64,000 bases of DNA, from positions 2,651,501-2,715,500 of the forward strand of contig NZ_JNLE01000003.1 in assembly GCF_000702945.1 (NCBI RefSeq). The letters run 5' to 3'. Shown one piece after another: positions 27,857 to 39,772 of the stretch (its first letter is position 1; the number at the start of each line of letters is the position of its first letter). The position numbers and the translations under genes are program-made. The DNA comes from Clostridium sp. KNHs205. Lineage in GTDB: Bacteria > Bacillota > Clostridia > Lachnospirales > Lachnospiraceae. The notes beneath the pieces are model-generated. The model was not told the DNA's origin, searched no databases, and was given only the letters and a program-made list of their open reading frames with translations.

Positions 27857-28879
27857 ATGAAACGAGCAAAAATACAAGATATAGCTGATTTACTGGATAT
27901 ATCTAGAGTAACCGTATGGAAGGTGTTTAATAACAAAGAGGGTGTCTCGGAGGACATGAAACGAAAAGTTTTGGAATGCGCCGCTGAATTAAACTACCAG
28001 CCATCAAAACTTCAGGAGGCAGGCATAGCTATTCCATTAAAGAAGCAGACATTAGTTTCCGTAGTGGTATCCAGGCCGGAAACTTCAGCTTTCTGGGTGA
28101 AGATAATCCACCAGCTTGCAGAAGAATTTTCAAACAGCGGTATTGGTTTGATGTATACATATCTGCCGGCACATCTGACAGATGGGTATGTGCTGCCGCA
28201 ATCCTTAACAGATGGTAGTATTCAGGGAATCATTATTATGAATGTCTATGATGAGGCTATGCTGAATCTGCTTAACGAACTGGCAATACCAAAGGTGTTT
28301 CTCGATATTGTTACGGGAATGACCACGGAATCCTTAAAAGGGGATCTGCTGCTTTTAGAAGGAAGGGACAGTATCAAAGAAATTGTAACCTCCTTGATTA
28401 AGAAAGGACATGAACGTATAGGGTTTATTGGTGATATCCAGTATGCGAAGACCAATATGGAGCGATACGAAGGGTATGTGTCAGCCATGTATCAGTCTGG
28501 GAAGTCTATCGACCCGAATATCTGCTATACCGGTAACATGACTTTAAACACCTATGTCAGCGCCATAGAGGAATTTATGAACGGGATCACCCAGGTGCCG
28601 GATGCATTTGTATGCGTGAATGACCATGCTGCCAATATACTTGTTCAATATCTGGAGAGCCATGGATATAAGGTACCGGAAGATGTGGCGGTATCCGGTT
28701 ATGATGATAATAATGAATTCAATTACACAAAGAATCTGACCACCGTACAGGTTAATAATTCTCAAATCGGCAAACGCCTGGCAAAGCAATTGCTGTACAG
28801 AATTGACAACCCAGATGACCCCTATGAAGTTACTTATGTGAGGACAAAAGTAATCTATAGAAACTCAACGGGTATATAA
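27857..28879 (+). CDS. LacI-family transcriptional regulator
   Basis: 340 residues from the ATG at 27857 (GAAAGGG nine bases upstream). The ATG at 27839 is in frame but lacks a ribosome site. The helix-turn-helix and hinge are KIQDIADLLDISRVTVWKVFNN and LECAAELNYQPSK. The periplasmic-binding-protein-like sensor domain covers ~60-340 and ends in the conserved DDNNEFNYTKNLTTVQVNN segment. It probably controls the glycan cluster that begins downstream, with a sugar released from the substrate as inducer. The shared ATGTTAA sites in its own, the GH2 and the ABC promoters support this. The hairpin at 28952 closes its transcript. Confidence 0.9.
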   Translation: MKRAKIQDIADLLDISRVTVWKVFNNKEGVSEDMKRKVLECAAELNYQPSKLQEAGIAIPLKKQTLVSVVVSRPETSAFWVKIIHQLAEEFSNSGIGLMYTYLPAHLTDGYVLPQSLTDGSIQGIIIMNVYDEAMLNLLNELAIPKVFLDIVTGMTTESLKGDLLLLEGRDSIKEIVTSLIKKGHERIGFIGDIQYAKTNMERYEGYVSAMYQSGKSIDPNICYTGNMTLNTYVSAIEEFMNGITQVPDAFVCVNDHAANILVQYLESHGYKVPEDVAVSGYDDNNEFNYTKNLTTVQVNNSQIGKRLAKQLLYRIDNPDDPYEVTYVRTKVIYRNSTGI

Positions 28880-28951
28880 AATGACTGCCTGGTTAAGAAG
28901 ATATTTATAACCAAAGGAAGAAATAAGTAAAAAAAAATTTAATAATAATAT

Positions 28952-29013
28952 AAAAAAGAGCCTTTAAAGAGTACAAAAATGACAAATTAGTATTCTTTTT
29001 AAGGCTCTTTTTT
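28952..29013 (+). terminator. Terminator of the LacI-family gene
   Basis: A long imperfect stem AAAAAAGAGCCTTTAAAGA / TCTTTTTAAGGCTCTTTT ending in a run of T. Confidence 0.8.
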
Positions 29014-29025
29014 GTGTAAAATTAT

Positions 29026-29054
29026 TTGACATCCGAATAATATCGTGTTATTAT
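29026..29054 (+). promoter_or_regulatory. Promoter of the GH2 beta-galactosidase gene
   Basis: TTGACA at 29026-29031, 17-base spacer, TATTAT at 29049-29054. It is near-consensus and directly followed by the operator-like sites. Confidence 0.85.
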
Positions 29055-29055
29055 G

Positions 29056-32132
<3,077 letters not shown>

Positions 32133-32240
32133 AAAAGTTGAAAAACAGTAAAGCTTAAGCACAGCAAGAATAACAATAAAGTGAAAAGTGCACAAGCAGA
32201 GAACTGAAAAATATTTTAAACATAAATTAATAAGTGATAG

Positions 32241-32268
32241 AAAACCTGGTGTAAAAACCGGGTTTTTT
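32241..32268 (+). terminator. Terminator of the GH2 gene
   Basis: AAAACCTGGT / ACCGGGTTTT, one wobble pair, 6-base loop, then TT. The GH29 gene starts only 33 bases later, so read-through is likely. Confidence 0.7.
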
Positions 32269-32300
32269 CAAATAAGCATAAACAAAAGGAGAATGGATTA

Positions 32301-33707
32301 ATGAAATCATTGATGGAAAAATTAATATCGGTTGTACCCAGTGAAAATCAGTTAAATTGGCAGAAGCTTGAATATACAGCTTTCTTTCACTATGGAATGA
32401 ACAGTTTTACAGACCGGGAGTGGGGGACAGGAAAAGAGGATACCTTCCTTTTTTCTCCGAAGAACCTTGATACGGATCAATGGTGTGAAGTGCTTAAAGA
32501 GGCAGAGATAAAAGCCTGCATCATTACTGCCAAGCATCATGACGGATTCTGTCTCTGGAATACTGCGTATACCAGGCATTCAGTTATGCATACCCCCTTC
32601 GGGCGGGATATTGTAGCAGAGCTCTCTGCCTCCTGCGAAAGGTACGGTATCAAACTGGGAGTATATTTGTCTCCCTGGGATATGCATGAATCGACTTATG
32701 GCAGCGGAGATAGGTATAACGATTTCTTCTGCGGACAGCTGACGGAGCTTTTAACCCAATACGGTAAAATTTACAGTGTATGGTTTGACGGAGCTTGTGG
32801 TGAAGGGCCAAACGGCAAGAGACAGGAGTATGACTGGAAACGCTATTATGCATTGATCCGGAGATTACAGCCGGAAGCAGTTATTGCAGTATGTGGTCCG
32901 GATGTGCGTTGGTGCGGAAACGAAGCCGGAGATTGCAGAGAATCAGAATGGAGTGTAGTACCTGCAGAAGTTTTCTCACAGTCGGACATTATGGAGAACT
33001 CACAAAAGGCAGATAATGAAGAATTCCGTAAGCAGGGGTTGGATCAGCAAACGAAAGATCTTGGCAGCCGGGAAGTGGTAAGCAAGGCAGAAAGTCTGAT
33101 CTGGTATCCGGCAGAAGTAAATGTATCCATCCGGCCAGGATGGTTTTATCATAAAGCAGAAGATCAGCAGGTGAAGTCGTTTAAGGCTCTTAAACATATT
33201 TACCTTAATTCTGTTGGCGGTAACGGTGTCTTTCTGTTGAATATACCGCCCCACAAAGATGGCTTTATCACCAGGTTTGATGAAGAAAGATTAGTGGAAT
33301 TAGGTGACTTCATCCGAAGTAATTTTCAAAATAATTATGCGGAACAGGCTGTCATAAAGGCAACAGAAACAGAAGGGCAACATGAAATTTCCAATGTACT
33401 GAAAGAGGATGAAACCTATTGGAAAGCTGTTGATTATTGTAACTCCTGTGAAATTATAATTAACCTGAAAGAAGCGAAAAAGATTCATTATGTAGTTCTT
33501 CAGGAACAGATTAGGATGAGCCAGAGGGTAGAGCGTTTTGAAATTTGGGCAGATACCAAAGAGGAGTCAGGGCTTCTGGTGTATAGCGGAACTACCATTG
33601 GATATAAAAAAATTTGTGAGCTGACACCGGTGGAAGTTATAACCTTAAGAGTTGTTTTTAAAGAATTCCGAGTGGCTCCTGTTATTCGGTATATTGGTTT
33701 GTACTAA
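32301..33707 (+). CDS. Alpha-L-fucosidase, glycoside hydrolase family 29
   Basis: 468 residues, ATG after AAAGGAG. The catalytic barrel (~1-345) has FFHYGMNSFTDREWG, CIITAKHHDGFCLWNT, GVYLSPWD and the nucleophile Asp163 in SVWFDGACGEG. The remaining ~125 residues form a beta domain like the F5/8-type module found in many GH29 enzymes of the 1,3-1,4-fucosidase branch. It releases alpha-linked fucose, as on core or antennal positions of animal glycans or plant xyloglucan. No signal peptide. It follows GH2 by 168 bases. Substrate linkage cannot be read from the sequence. Confidence 0.93.
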   Translation: MKSLMEKLISVVPSENQLNWQKLEYTAFFHYGMNSFTDREWGTGKEDTFLFSPKNLDTDQWCEVLKEAEIKACIITAKHHDGFCLWNTAYTRHSVMHTPFGRDIVAELSASCERYGIKLGVYLSPWDMHESTYGSGDRYNDFFCGQLTELLTQYGKIYSVWFDGACGEGPNGKRQEYDWKRYYALIRRLQPEAVIAVCGPDVRWCGNEAGDCRESEWSVVPAEVFSQSDIMENSQKADNEEFRKQGLDQQTKDLGSREVVSKAESLIWYPAEVNVSIRPGWFYHKAEDQQVKSFKALKHIYLNSVGGNGVFLLNIPPHKDGFITRFDEERLVELGDFIRSNFQNNYAEQAVIKATETEGQHEISNVLKEDETYWKAVDYCNSCEIIINLKEAKKIHYVVLQEQIRMSQRVERFEIWADTKEESGLLVYSGTTIGYKKICELTPVEVITLRVVFKEFRVAPVIRYIGLY

Positions 33708-34104
33708 AAGAGAAATCTTGAGTTACATAAATCCGTATATGTTAACTTAAATTAACATTTTATAATATTATGTTTGAAATGTTGTCAATAGAATATATAT
33801 TAGTAAAAATAATATAATTACTATTTCTATTAAATTGATTAGTCAAAAAACATACAATATGGCATTTTAAAGAAGTAATTTTGTTTATAATTTTTAAAAA
33901 CATATTGACAGCAGAAAAAACCCATGTTAAAATTATGTTAATCTTTTGTGAAATACGTTAATATTGATGTTAAGTAAAGAAGCATCATAAGAACATTTAC
34001 TTATATTGATTAATGATATGATATTAACATTTTATGGTAGTTGTTAAGTTTTATTGGTTAATTTTGTTACATAATTGCAGAATGAGAAAGGCAGAGGTGT
34101 TAGC
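33708..34104. promoter_or_regulatory. Regulatory region of the ABC genes with six ATGTTAA sites
   Basis: A promoter TTGACA (33905-33910), 17-base spacer, TAAAAT (33928-33933) lies inside. ATGTTAA or its complement occurs at 33739, 33752, 33924, 33935, 33967 and 34024. The first pair forms ATGTTAA-6-TTAACAT, a perfect inverted repeat. The site at 33924 overlaps the -10 box. The long 5' leader (about 170 bases) and the number of sites indicate strong control of sugar uptake. Confidence 0.65.
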
Positions 34105-35064
34105 ATGAAAAAAGCTTCGGGGAAGAAAAAAACAAAAAGAGGACGCTGGACGAAAGATGACTCGCAGTTATCCTTGCTGGCTTTACCTACCTTTGTATGG
34201 TATGTATTGTTTAGCTATTTGCCTATGTTTGGTGTGATAATTGCGTTTAAGAATTATAGAATTTTTCCCGGTAAAGGATTTCTATATAATCTGATACATA
34301 GTGATTGGTCCGGTTTCGGAAATTTTGTGTACATGTTTAAATCAAACAGTTTTGCATTATTACTTCGTAACACGATTCTTTACAATGTGGTATTCGTTAT
34401 ATTGGGTATCCTGATACCGGTTACTTTGGCGATTATGCTCAGTCTGATACACGGAAAGGTCAAGTCTAAGATTTATCAGACCTGTATGTTCTTTCCCCAT
34501 TTCTTATCCTGGGTTGTTGTAAGTTATTTCGTATTTTCCTTTCTCAGTGCTGATAAAGGTATTTTCAATCAGATATTGGAGAGCTTGGGAAGAGAACCTG
34601 TTCAGTGGTATATGGAAGCAAAATACTGGCCTTTTATTCTAATCTTCATGAAGATGTGGAAAGGAGTCGGTTATGGAACAGTAGTTTATCTGGCTTGTAT
34701 AACAGGCGTTGATACTACTTATTACGAAGCGGCTGTTATAGATGGAGCGACGAAATGGAAGCAGGTAAAATATATTACCATTCCCTTTTTAAAACCTATC
34801 ATAATCATGATGTTTATTTTAAGTATCGGCGGTATCTTCAGTTCTGACTTCGGATTATTTTATCAGGTTACAAGAGGAATACCGGCTTCCCTTTATAATG
34901 TTTCCTCTACAATTGATACCTATATATACAATGCAATCAGATCTAATTCACCAATTGGCATGACATCCGCAACTTCACTCCTGCAATCTGTTGCCTGCTG
35001 CTTAACAATATTGTTTGCGAACTGGATCGTTAAAAAGGTAGATGACGAATATGCAATCATATAA
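34105..35064 (+). CDS. Sugar ABC transporter permease (CUT1, LplB-like)
   Basis: 319 residues from the ATG at 34105 (AGAGG upstream). The TTG at 34075 is in frame without a ribosome site. A basic N terminus is followed by six membrane helices. The cytoplasmic EAA loop reads YYEAAVIDGATKWKQVKYITIPFLKP (given as residues ~215-240), which binds the ATPase. It forms the pore with the next permease and takes oligosaccharide from the lipoprotein at 36184. No ATPase gene is present, so a shared MsmK/UgpC-type ATPase encoded elsewhere must serve it, as is usual for this class. Confidence 0.93.
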   Translation: MKKASGKKKTKRGRWTKDDSQLSLLALPTFVWYVLFSYLPMFGVIIAFKNYRIFPGKGFLYNLIHSDWSGFGNFVYMFKSNSFALLLRNTILYNVVFVILGILIPVTLAIMLSLIHGKVKSKIYQTCMFFPHFLSWVVVSYFVFSFLSADKGIFNQILESLGREPVQWYMEAKYWPFILIFMKMWKGVGYGTVVYLACITGVDTTYYEAAVIDGATKWKQVKYITIPFLKPIIIMMFILSIGGIFSSDFGLFYQVTRGIPASLYNVSSTIDTYIYNAIRSNSPIGMTSATSLLQSVACCLTILFANWIVKKVDDEYAII

Positions 35065-35124
35065 CTTATCAGGTGGTATTTTACCGCCATGTTAACTAAC
35101 TAATATAGAGGATGGTGAAGATAG

Positions 35125-36051
35125 ATGTTCGGAAAAAATAAAGAAGAAGAATCAGATTATAAATTAAACAGAATCTCAAAACCTACTAATTTTATATTTA
35201 ATATCATATTCGTAATTGGAGCAGCAGTTGCAATTATCCCTTTTCTATTCGTAATTATGATATCAGTATCCTCCAAGCAATCCATTGCCAAATGGGGTTA
35301 CAGGTTCATCCCAAAGGAGTTTTCCCTGGACGCATATATGTTCCTGTGGAATGAAAAGGATACCATATTCAATGCTTTCGGAATTTCATTGCTGGTTACC
35401 ATATTAGGTACCATAATAGGTCTGATACTGACCTCCTCCATGGGGTATGTCTTATCCAGAGCTGAGTATAAGTTAAAAGGATTTCTTACCTGGGTAGTTT
35501 TCATCCCTATGATTTTTGGTGGCGGTATGGTGGCATCCTATGTAGTGAATCTGAATCTCCTCCATTTAAAGGATTCCATCTGGGCATTGATACTTCCGCT
35601 GGCGGTATCCTCCTATAATGTAGTCATATGTAAGACTTTCTTTAAAACAAGTATTCCGGATTCCATTGTAGAAGCTGCCAAAATTGATGGTGCCAATCAG
35701 CTGAGTATTTATACAAGAGTAATCTTACCTATCTCGAAGCCACTGCTGGCTACAATTGGTCTGTTTTTGAGCTTTGGCTATTGGAATGACTGGTTTCAGT
35801 CCTCCCTTTACATAAACAAAAGCAATTTAATGTCATTACAGGCTATTTTAAATAACATTCAAAAAAATGTTGAATTTCTTGCCACCAACCCATCGGCAGG
35901 ACTCTCGATTCAGGAATATAAGAATTTGATGCCTACAGAATCTGCGAGAATGGCAATTGCAGTACTAATTGTTGTTCCCATAGCCTGTGCTTATCCGTTT
36001 TTTCAGCGGTATTTTGTCTCAGGCTTAACCATTGGTTCTGTAAAAGGCTGA
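35125..36051 (+). CDS. Sugar ABC transporter permease (CUT1, LplC/YtcP-like)
   Basis: 308 residues, ATG with GGATGGTGAAG upstream. Six membrane helices and the EAA loop VEAAKIDGANQLSIYTRVILP (in part ~185-205) are typical. The C-terminal SGLTIGSVKG is the usual end of LplC-type permeases. It pairs with the preceding permease, 60 bases away, and with the lipoprotein 132 bases further on. The trio is one operon. Confidence 0.93.
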   Translation: MFGKNKEEESDYKLNRISKPTNFIFNIIFVIGAAVAIIPFLFVIMISVSSKQSIAKWGYRFIPKEFSLDAYMFLWNEKDTIFNAFGISLLVTILGTIIGLILTSSMGYVLSRAEYKLKGFLTWVVFIPMIFGGGMVASYVVNLNLLHLKDSIWALILPLAVSSYNVVICKTFFKTSIPDSIVEAAKIDGANQLSIYTRVILPISKPLLATIGLFLSFGYWNDWFQSSLYINKSNLMSLQAILNNIQKNVEFLATNPSAGLSIQEYKNLMPTESARMAIAVLIVVPIACAYPFFQRYFVSGLTIGSVKG

Positions 36052-36183
36052 TTGAACTGATAAAAAGGATAAACCCAAACGATTAGTTGTTAATATTGAA
36101 TGAAATTACCCAAATAACTGCGATTTATTAAAAGTATTATACTTTAATAAATAAATAAATATCAAAACAATAGGAGGTATTTT

Positions 36184-37686
36184 ATGAAAAGAAAGATTGC
36201 TTTGTTATTATCTTTCGTGCTGATCCTTAGTACAATTTTTGCAGGATGCTCTAAGAACACAAAGGATAACACGAAAAACACTGGCAGCCAGGGAACAACC
36301 AATGGAGCTGCAACGACAACACCGGCAGATAGTAATGATAACGCATCCAAGGATGAGGTAGTAACCTTGAAATGGATTGCCGTTGGTAGTGGTATGCCTG
36401 ACAATTATGAAGCATGGTTAGCACAGATTAATCCATATCTTGAAGAAAAAATTGGGGTTAATATCGATATGGAAGTTGTTTCTTGGGGTGACTGGGGGAA
36501 CAGAAGAAATATTCTTGTTAACTCAGGTGAATATTTTGATATTCTCTTTACAGATGGCAGCAATTTCGCCAGCGATGTTGCTTTAGGTGCGTATTATGAT
36601 ATCAAGGATATCGTAAAAACAAGCTCACCTGAGCTGTACAGCTATATCCCTGAAGATTACTGGAGTGCAGTATCCATCAACGGAAATGTTTATGGTGTTC
36701 CTACCTATAAGGATTCCTCCATGTCCAATTATATTGTATGGGATAAGGCAATGGCTGATAAATACAGCATAGATTATAAGAATATCCATACACTGGAAGC
36801 TCTTACGGAACCTTTAAAGAAAATCACAGAAGGCGAAGGTCTTGCAGCCTTTCCGATGGACCAGAATGGACTTAGTATGATCTTAAGTTTATATGATTCC
36901 ATGGGTCTTGGAATTCCTGCAGTCGGAGTAAAGTTTGATGATGAGAGCCGTACAGTAGTAAATGTTTTAGAGCAGGCAGATGTAATGTCTCAGCTGAAAA
37001 TCTTAAATGAGTGGTACAAAGCAGGAATTATCAATCCTGATGCACCTTCTACTTCTGAAACACCTACATACAAAGCAGTAAGCGTAGCTCAGGGATGGCC
37101 TTCAGCAGCAAAAACTACCTGGGGACCTAATATGGGCGTAGAAGCAGAAGCTATTCAGATAAATGATACTATCGTTTCCAATGAAACAGTTCGCGGTTCT
37201 GTGAATGCAATCTACTCCGGTTCTAAATATCCTGAAAAGTGTCTGGAGTTCTTACAGCTTGTTAATCTGGATACAAAGGTTCGAGATGCCTTTTATTTCG
37301 GTGTTGAAGGAGAGAACTTCAAATACACAGATGACGGCAAGATTGAAAGACTTAACACTGACTGGAAGATGGCAGGTTATACACAGGGTACCTTCTTTAC
37401 CGTATCACAGCTGACAACAGATGAATTCAATCAGTGGGATGAAGTAAAAGCCTTAAATGAGAATGCAAAACCTTCTGTACTCTTAGGCTTTAACGTAGAT
37501 TACTCCAAGATTCAGAATGAACTTGCAAACTGCAGAGAAGTTTATAATAAATATAAGAGTGAATTATTAACAGGGGCTACAAATCCTGAAGAGACAGTTG
37601 CTAAGATTACAAAGGAATTAAAAGCTGGTGGTCTTGATACTATTCTTACGGAAGTACAGAATCAGATTAATGCTTATTATAAATAG
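36184..37686 (+). CDS. Extracellular solute-binding lipoprotein of the oligosaccharide ABC transporter
   Basis: 500 residues. The signal peptide ends in a lipobox (STIFAGC) with the lipidated Cys22, then a Thr/Asn/Ala-rich tether (~23-60). The binding domain opens with KWIAVGSGMPDNYEAWLAQ and contains the LplA/YtcQ-type segments (VYGVPTYKDSS, YPEKCLEFLQLVN). DUF3502 is probably represented by the ~130 C-terminal residues. It is held on the outer face of the membrane and delivers glycan to the two permeases. The strength of the upstream ribosome site (AGGAGG) suggests it is made in excess of the permeases. The long inverted repeat after it may stop or stabilise the transcript. Confidence 0.92.
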   Translation: MKRKIALLLSFVLILSTIFAGCSKNTKDNTKNTGSQGTTNGAATTTPADSNDNASKDEVVTLKWIAVGSGMPDNYEAWLAQINPYLEEKIGVNIDMEVVSWGDWGNRRNILVNSGEYFDILFTDGSNFASDVALGAYYDIKDIVKTSSPELYSYIPEDYWSAVSINGNVYGVPTYKDSSMSNYIVWDKAMADKYSIDYKNIHTLEALTEPLKKITEGEGLAAFPMDQNGLSMILSLYDSMGLGIPAVGVKFDDESRTVVNVLEQADVMSQLKILNEWYKAGIINPDAPSTSETPTYKAVSVAQGWPSAAKTTWGPNMGVEAEAIQINDTIVSNETVRGSVNAIYSGSKYPEKCLEFLQLVNLDTKVRDAFYFGVEGENFKYTDDGKIERLNTDWKMAGYTQGTFFTVSQLTTDEFNQWDEVKALNENAKPSVLLGFNVDYSKIQNELANCREVYNKYKSELLTGATNPEETVAKITKELKAGGLDTILTEVQNQINAYYK

Positions 37687-37734
37687 TGTTATTGGATATA
37701 TGGTGGTAGAAGTTTAGTTTTTTGGCAAGGGGAC

Positions 37735-37948
37735 GGCAAACTGCAGAAAACAGATAGAACTCATGCTTCGATTACAAGGCATAAGAAGTCCTAATTCTCT
37801 GGAATTTTTGTGCTGGACATCGTATCAAACAGATAACTCGCTGCGCTCAAACAATCTGTTTGATACGATAGCACAAAATTTCCAGAGAAAAGGACTTCTA
37901 ATGCCTCTCCATAGGCGCATTCGTTCTTTCTGTTTTCTGCAATTTGCC
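37735..37948. repeat. Large imperfect inverted repeat after the ABC operon
   Basis: Arms of about 100 bases pair from GGCAAA (37735-37740) with TTTGCC (37943-37948) up to a perfect 16-bp apex ATCGTATCAAACAGAT / ATCTGTTTGATACGAT (37819-37834 and 37854-37869) around a 19-base loop. Other paired blocks include TGCAGAAAACAGA, AAGAAGTCC and TTCTCTGGAA. The open frames inside it are shadows. It may be a MITE-like element, an attenuator or a stabilising 3' structure. Confidence 0.75.
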
Positions 37949-38050
37949 TGTACTCGAAGAGATATTAATGCTTTGGACACTTTGAGCAATTAGTGATTAG
38001 CTTATGAAAAAAAAGCAGTAAAAATTAATCAGTAAGAAATGATAAATATC

Positions 38051-38220
38051 AAGTAATGAAAATCCGTAAGTTATGGAAATTACTAAGAATCTATAAGTAG
38101 TTAAAATAGCAAGTACTGAAAATCAGCAAGTAATGTAAATTAGTAAGTACTGAAAATCAGTAAGTAAAAAACAGTAAGTAATGAGAAATTACAAGTAAAA
38201 AATCAATCAGTAACGAAAAG
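38051..38220. repeat. Degenerate 17-bp tandem repeat
   Basis: About nine units of the form AAGTAATGAAAATCAGT, several exact in 10 or more bases. No gene lies here. The 826-base gap 37687-38512 holds this array, the large inverted repeat and a terminator-like hairpin. Confidence 0.65.
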
Positions 38221-38301
38221 CAAAAACTAGAGAAAATAAATAAAAATTGATAAGTAAAAAGAAATTAATAAATATAAAGAAAGTCAATCAATGTTCAAAA
38301 T

Positions 38302-38368
38302 ATTAAACGAGCTGTTACAAAATGCAGGCAGAAAGTTCGCGTAGAGGTTTTGCAATAGCTCGTTTAAT
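38302..38368 (+). terminator. Long hairpin upstream of the GH130 gene
   Basis: ATTAAACGAGCTGTTACAAAAT pairs with GGTTTTGCAATAGCTCGTTTAAT apart from two or three positions (~21 bp). The tail is weakly T-rich. It probably ends transcripts reaching through from the ABC genes. Confidence 0.5.
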
Positions 38369-38512
38369 GTACTGTTAGAGAAAAATACAACACTTAAATT
38401 GGAAATAAATTGGATTATCTGCTCCTGAAAGTAAGCCAATTTTATCATAAATCAAAGAGAGAATGCCAGGCAGCAGCAGTGCATTGACGAATAACATAAT
38501 GGAGGATAAAAG

Positions 38513-39496
38513 ATGAGTAAAATTATTGGAGGGTCATATAATAATCTTCCTTGGCAGGATAAACCGGAAGGGTACAATAATCCGGTCTGGCGTTATGATG
38601 CAAACCCTATTATCGGAAGGGATGCAATACCCACCTCGAACAGTATTTTTAACAGTGCGGTAGTGCCTTTTGAGGAGGGGTTTGCAGGAATATTTCGGTG
38701 TGACAGCAAGGCTGTGACCATGGATATCTATGCAGGGTTCAGTAAAGACGGCATCAGCTGGGACATACAGCCGGAGCCCATTGAATTTACAGGAGAAGAT
38801 GAGGAAATTACGGAAAAGGTTTACCGTTATGACCCAAGAGTTTGTTACATAGAAGATCGTTATTATATAACCTGGTGCAACGGATACCACGGTCCCACCA
38901 TAGGAGTTGCATATACCTTTGATTTTAAAAATTTTGTCCAATTGGAAAATGCATTCCTGCCCTTTAATAGAAACGGTGTGTTATTTCCTAAGAAAATAGG
39001 TGATAAATATGCAATGCTCAGCCGTCCCAGTGATAATGGACATACACCCTTTGGCGATATCTATTACAGTCAGAGCAAGGATCTGGAGTATTGGGGACAT
39101 CACCGTTATGTGATGGGAACCTGTGATTTTGAGGAGTCCGGCTGGCAGTCCACCAAGATAGGGGCAGGAGCTACTCCCATAGAAACAGACGAAGGCTGGC
39201 TTCTTATTTATCATGGGGTTCTGGCGACCTGTAACGGTTTTGTATATCGTATAGGCTGTGCATTGCTGGATCTTGACCAACCCTGGAAGGTAAAGAAGAG
39301 AACCATGAATTATATCCTTGCCCCTGATGAATTATATGAAAGAACCGGTGATGTACCTAATGTGGTATTTCCCTGTGCAGCCTTGACTGATGCAGATACC
39401 GGAAGAATTGCGATTTATTATGGCTGCGCAGATACAGTAGTGGGCTTGGCTTTTACGACAGTGGATGATTTAATGGCAGCCATGAAAGAAGTATAA
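38513..39496 (+). CDS. Glycoside phosphorylase, family GH130 (mannoside phosphorylase type)
   Basis: 327 residues, ATG after GGAGG. It has the five-bladed propeller layout of GH130: [23 protein letters not shown] (outline of residues ~13-35), [30 protein letters not shown] with the proton-donor Asp region, GVLFPKKIG and the phosphate/sugar segment [21 protein letters not shown]. The WRY/NPIIGR opening fits the group that includes beta-1,4-mannosyl-N-acetylglucosamine phosphorylases. Such an enzyme would split Man-beta-1,4-GlcNAc with phosphate to mannose 1-phosphate and GlcNAc. The GH38 gene follows directly. An alternative is phosphorolysis of beta-mannooligosaccharides. The exact substrate is inferred from context. 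Confidence 0.88.
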   Translation: MSKIIGGSYNNLPWQDKPEGYNNPVWRYDANPIIGRDAIPTSNSIFNSAVVPFEEGFAGIFRCDSKAVTMDIYAGFSKDGISWDIQPEPIEFTGEDEEITEKVYRYDPRVCYIEDRYYITWCNGYHGPTIGVAYTFDFKNFVQLENAFLPFNRNGVLFPKKIGDKYAMLSRPSDNGHTPFGDIYYSQSKDLEYWGHHRYVMGTCDFEESGWQSTKIGAGATPIETDEGWLLIYHGVLATCNGFVYRIGCALLDLDQPWKVKKRTMNYILAPDELYERTGDVPNVVFPCAALTDADTGRIAIYYGCADTVVGLAFTTVDDLMAAMKEV

Positions 39497-39518
39497 ACTT
39501 ATTTATCTTTCTGGTTGT

Positions 39519-39623
39519 AAAATAGCTTCGATGATTTATGAACATTTAAATAGCTTCGATTTATGAACATTTAAAATAGCTAGATTTATAAACATTTAAA
39601 AGGGTTTCAATTTATGAACATTT
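39519..39623. repeat. Four-copy 25-27 bp tandem repeat between GH130 and GH38
   Basis: Units approximate AATAGCTTCGATTTATGAACATTT. Copies begin near 39520, 39548, 39573 and 39598 and diverge slightly. They fill most of the 276-base gap. Confidence 0.7.
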
Positions 39624-39772
39624 GAGGAAAGTAAGGTATAATAATCTATTTCAACTTATAGAAATCCTGTATAATGAAACAGGGATATAAAGGAAGAATT
39701 ATTGACCGGGGTATAGGAATAATTGCTTGTAAAAGCAATATGTAACTGTACCCTGAGTAGAAAGAGGTGTCT

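Noticed and set aside
37763-37993. 76-codon open frame
   Set aside because: It lies inside the large inverted repeat, has no ribosome site and its translation mirrors the palindrome.
37687-38300. CRISPR-like array
   Set aside because: The repeats are degenerate, contiguous and without spacers, and no cas genes are present.
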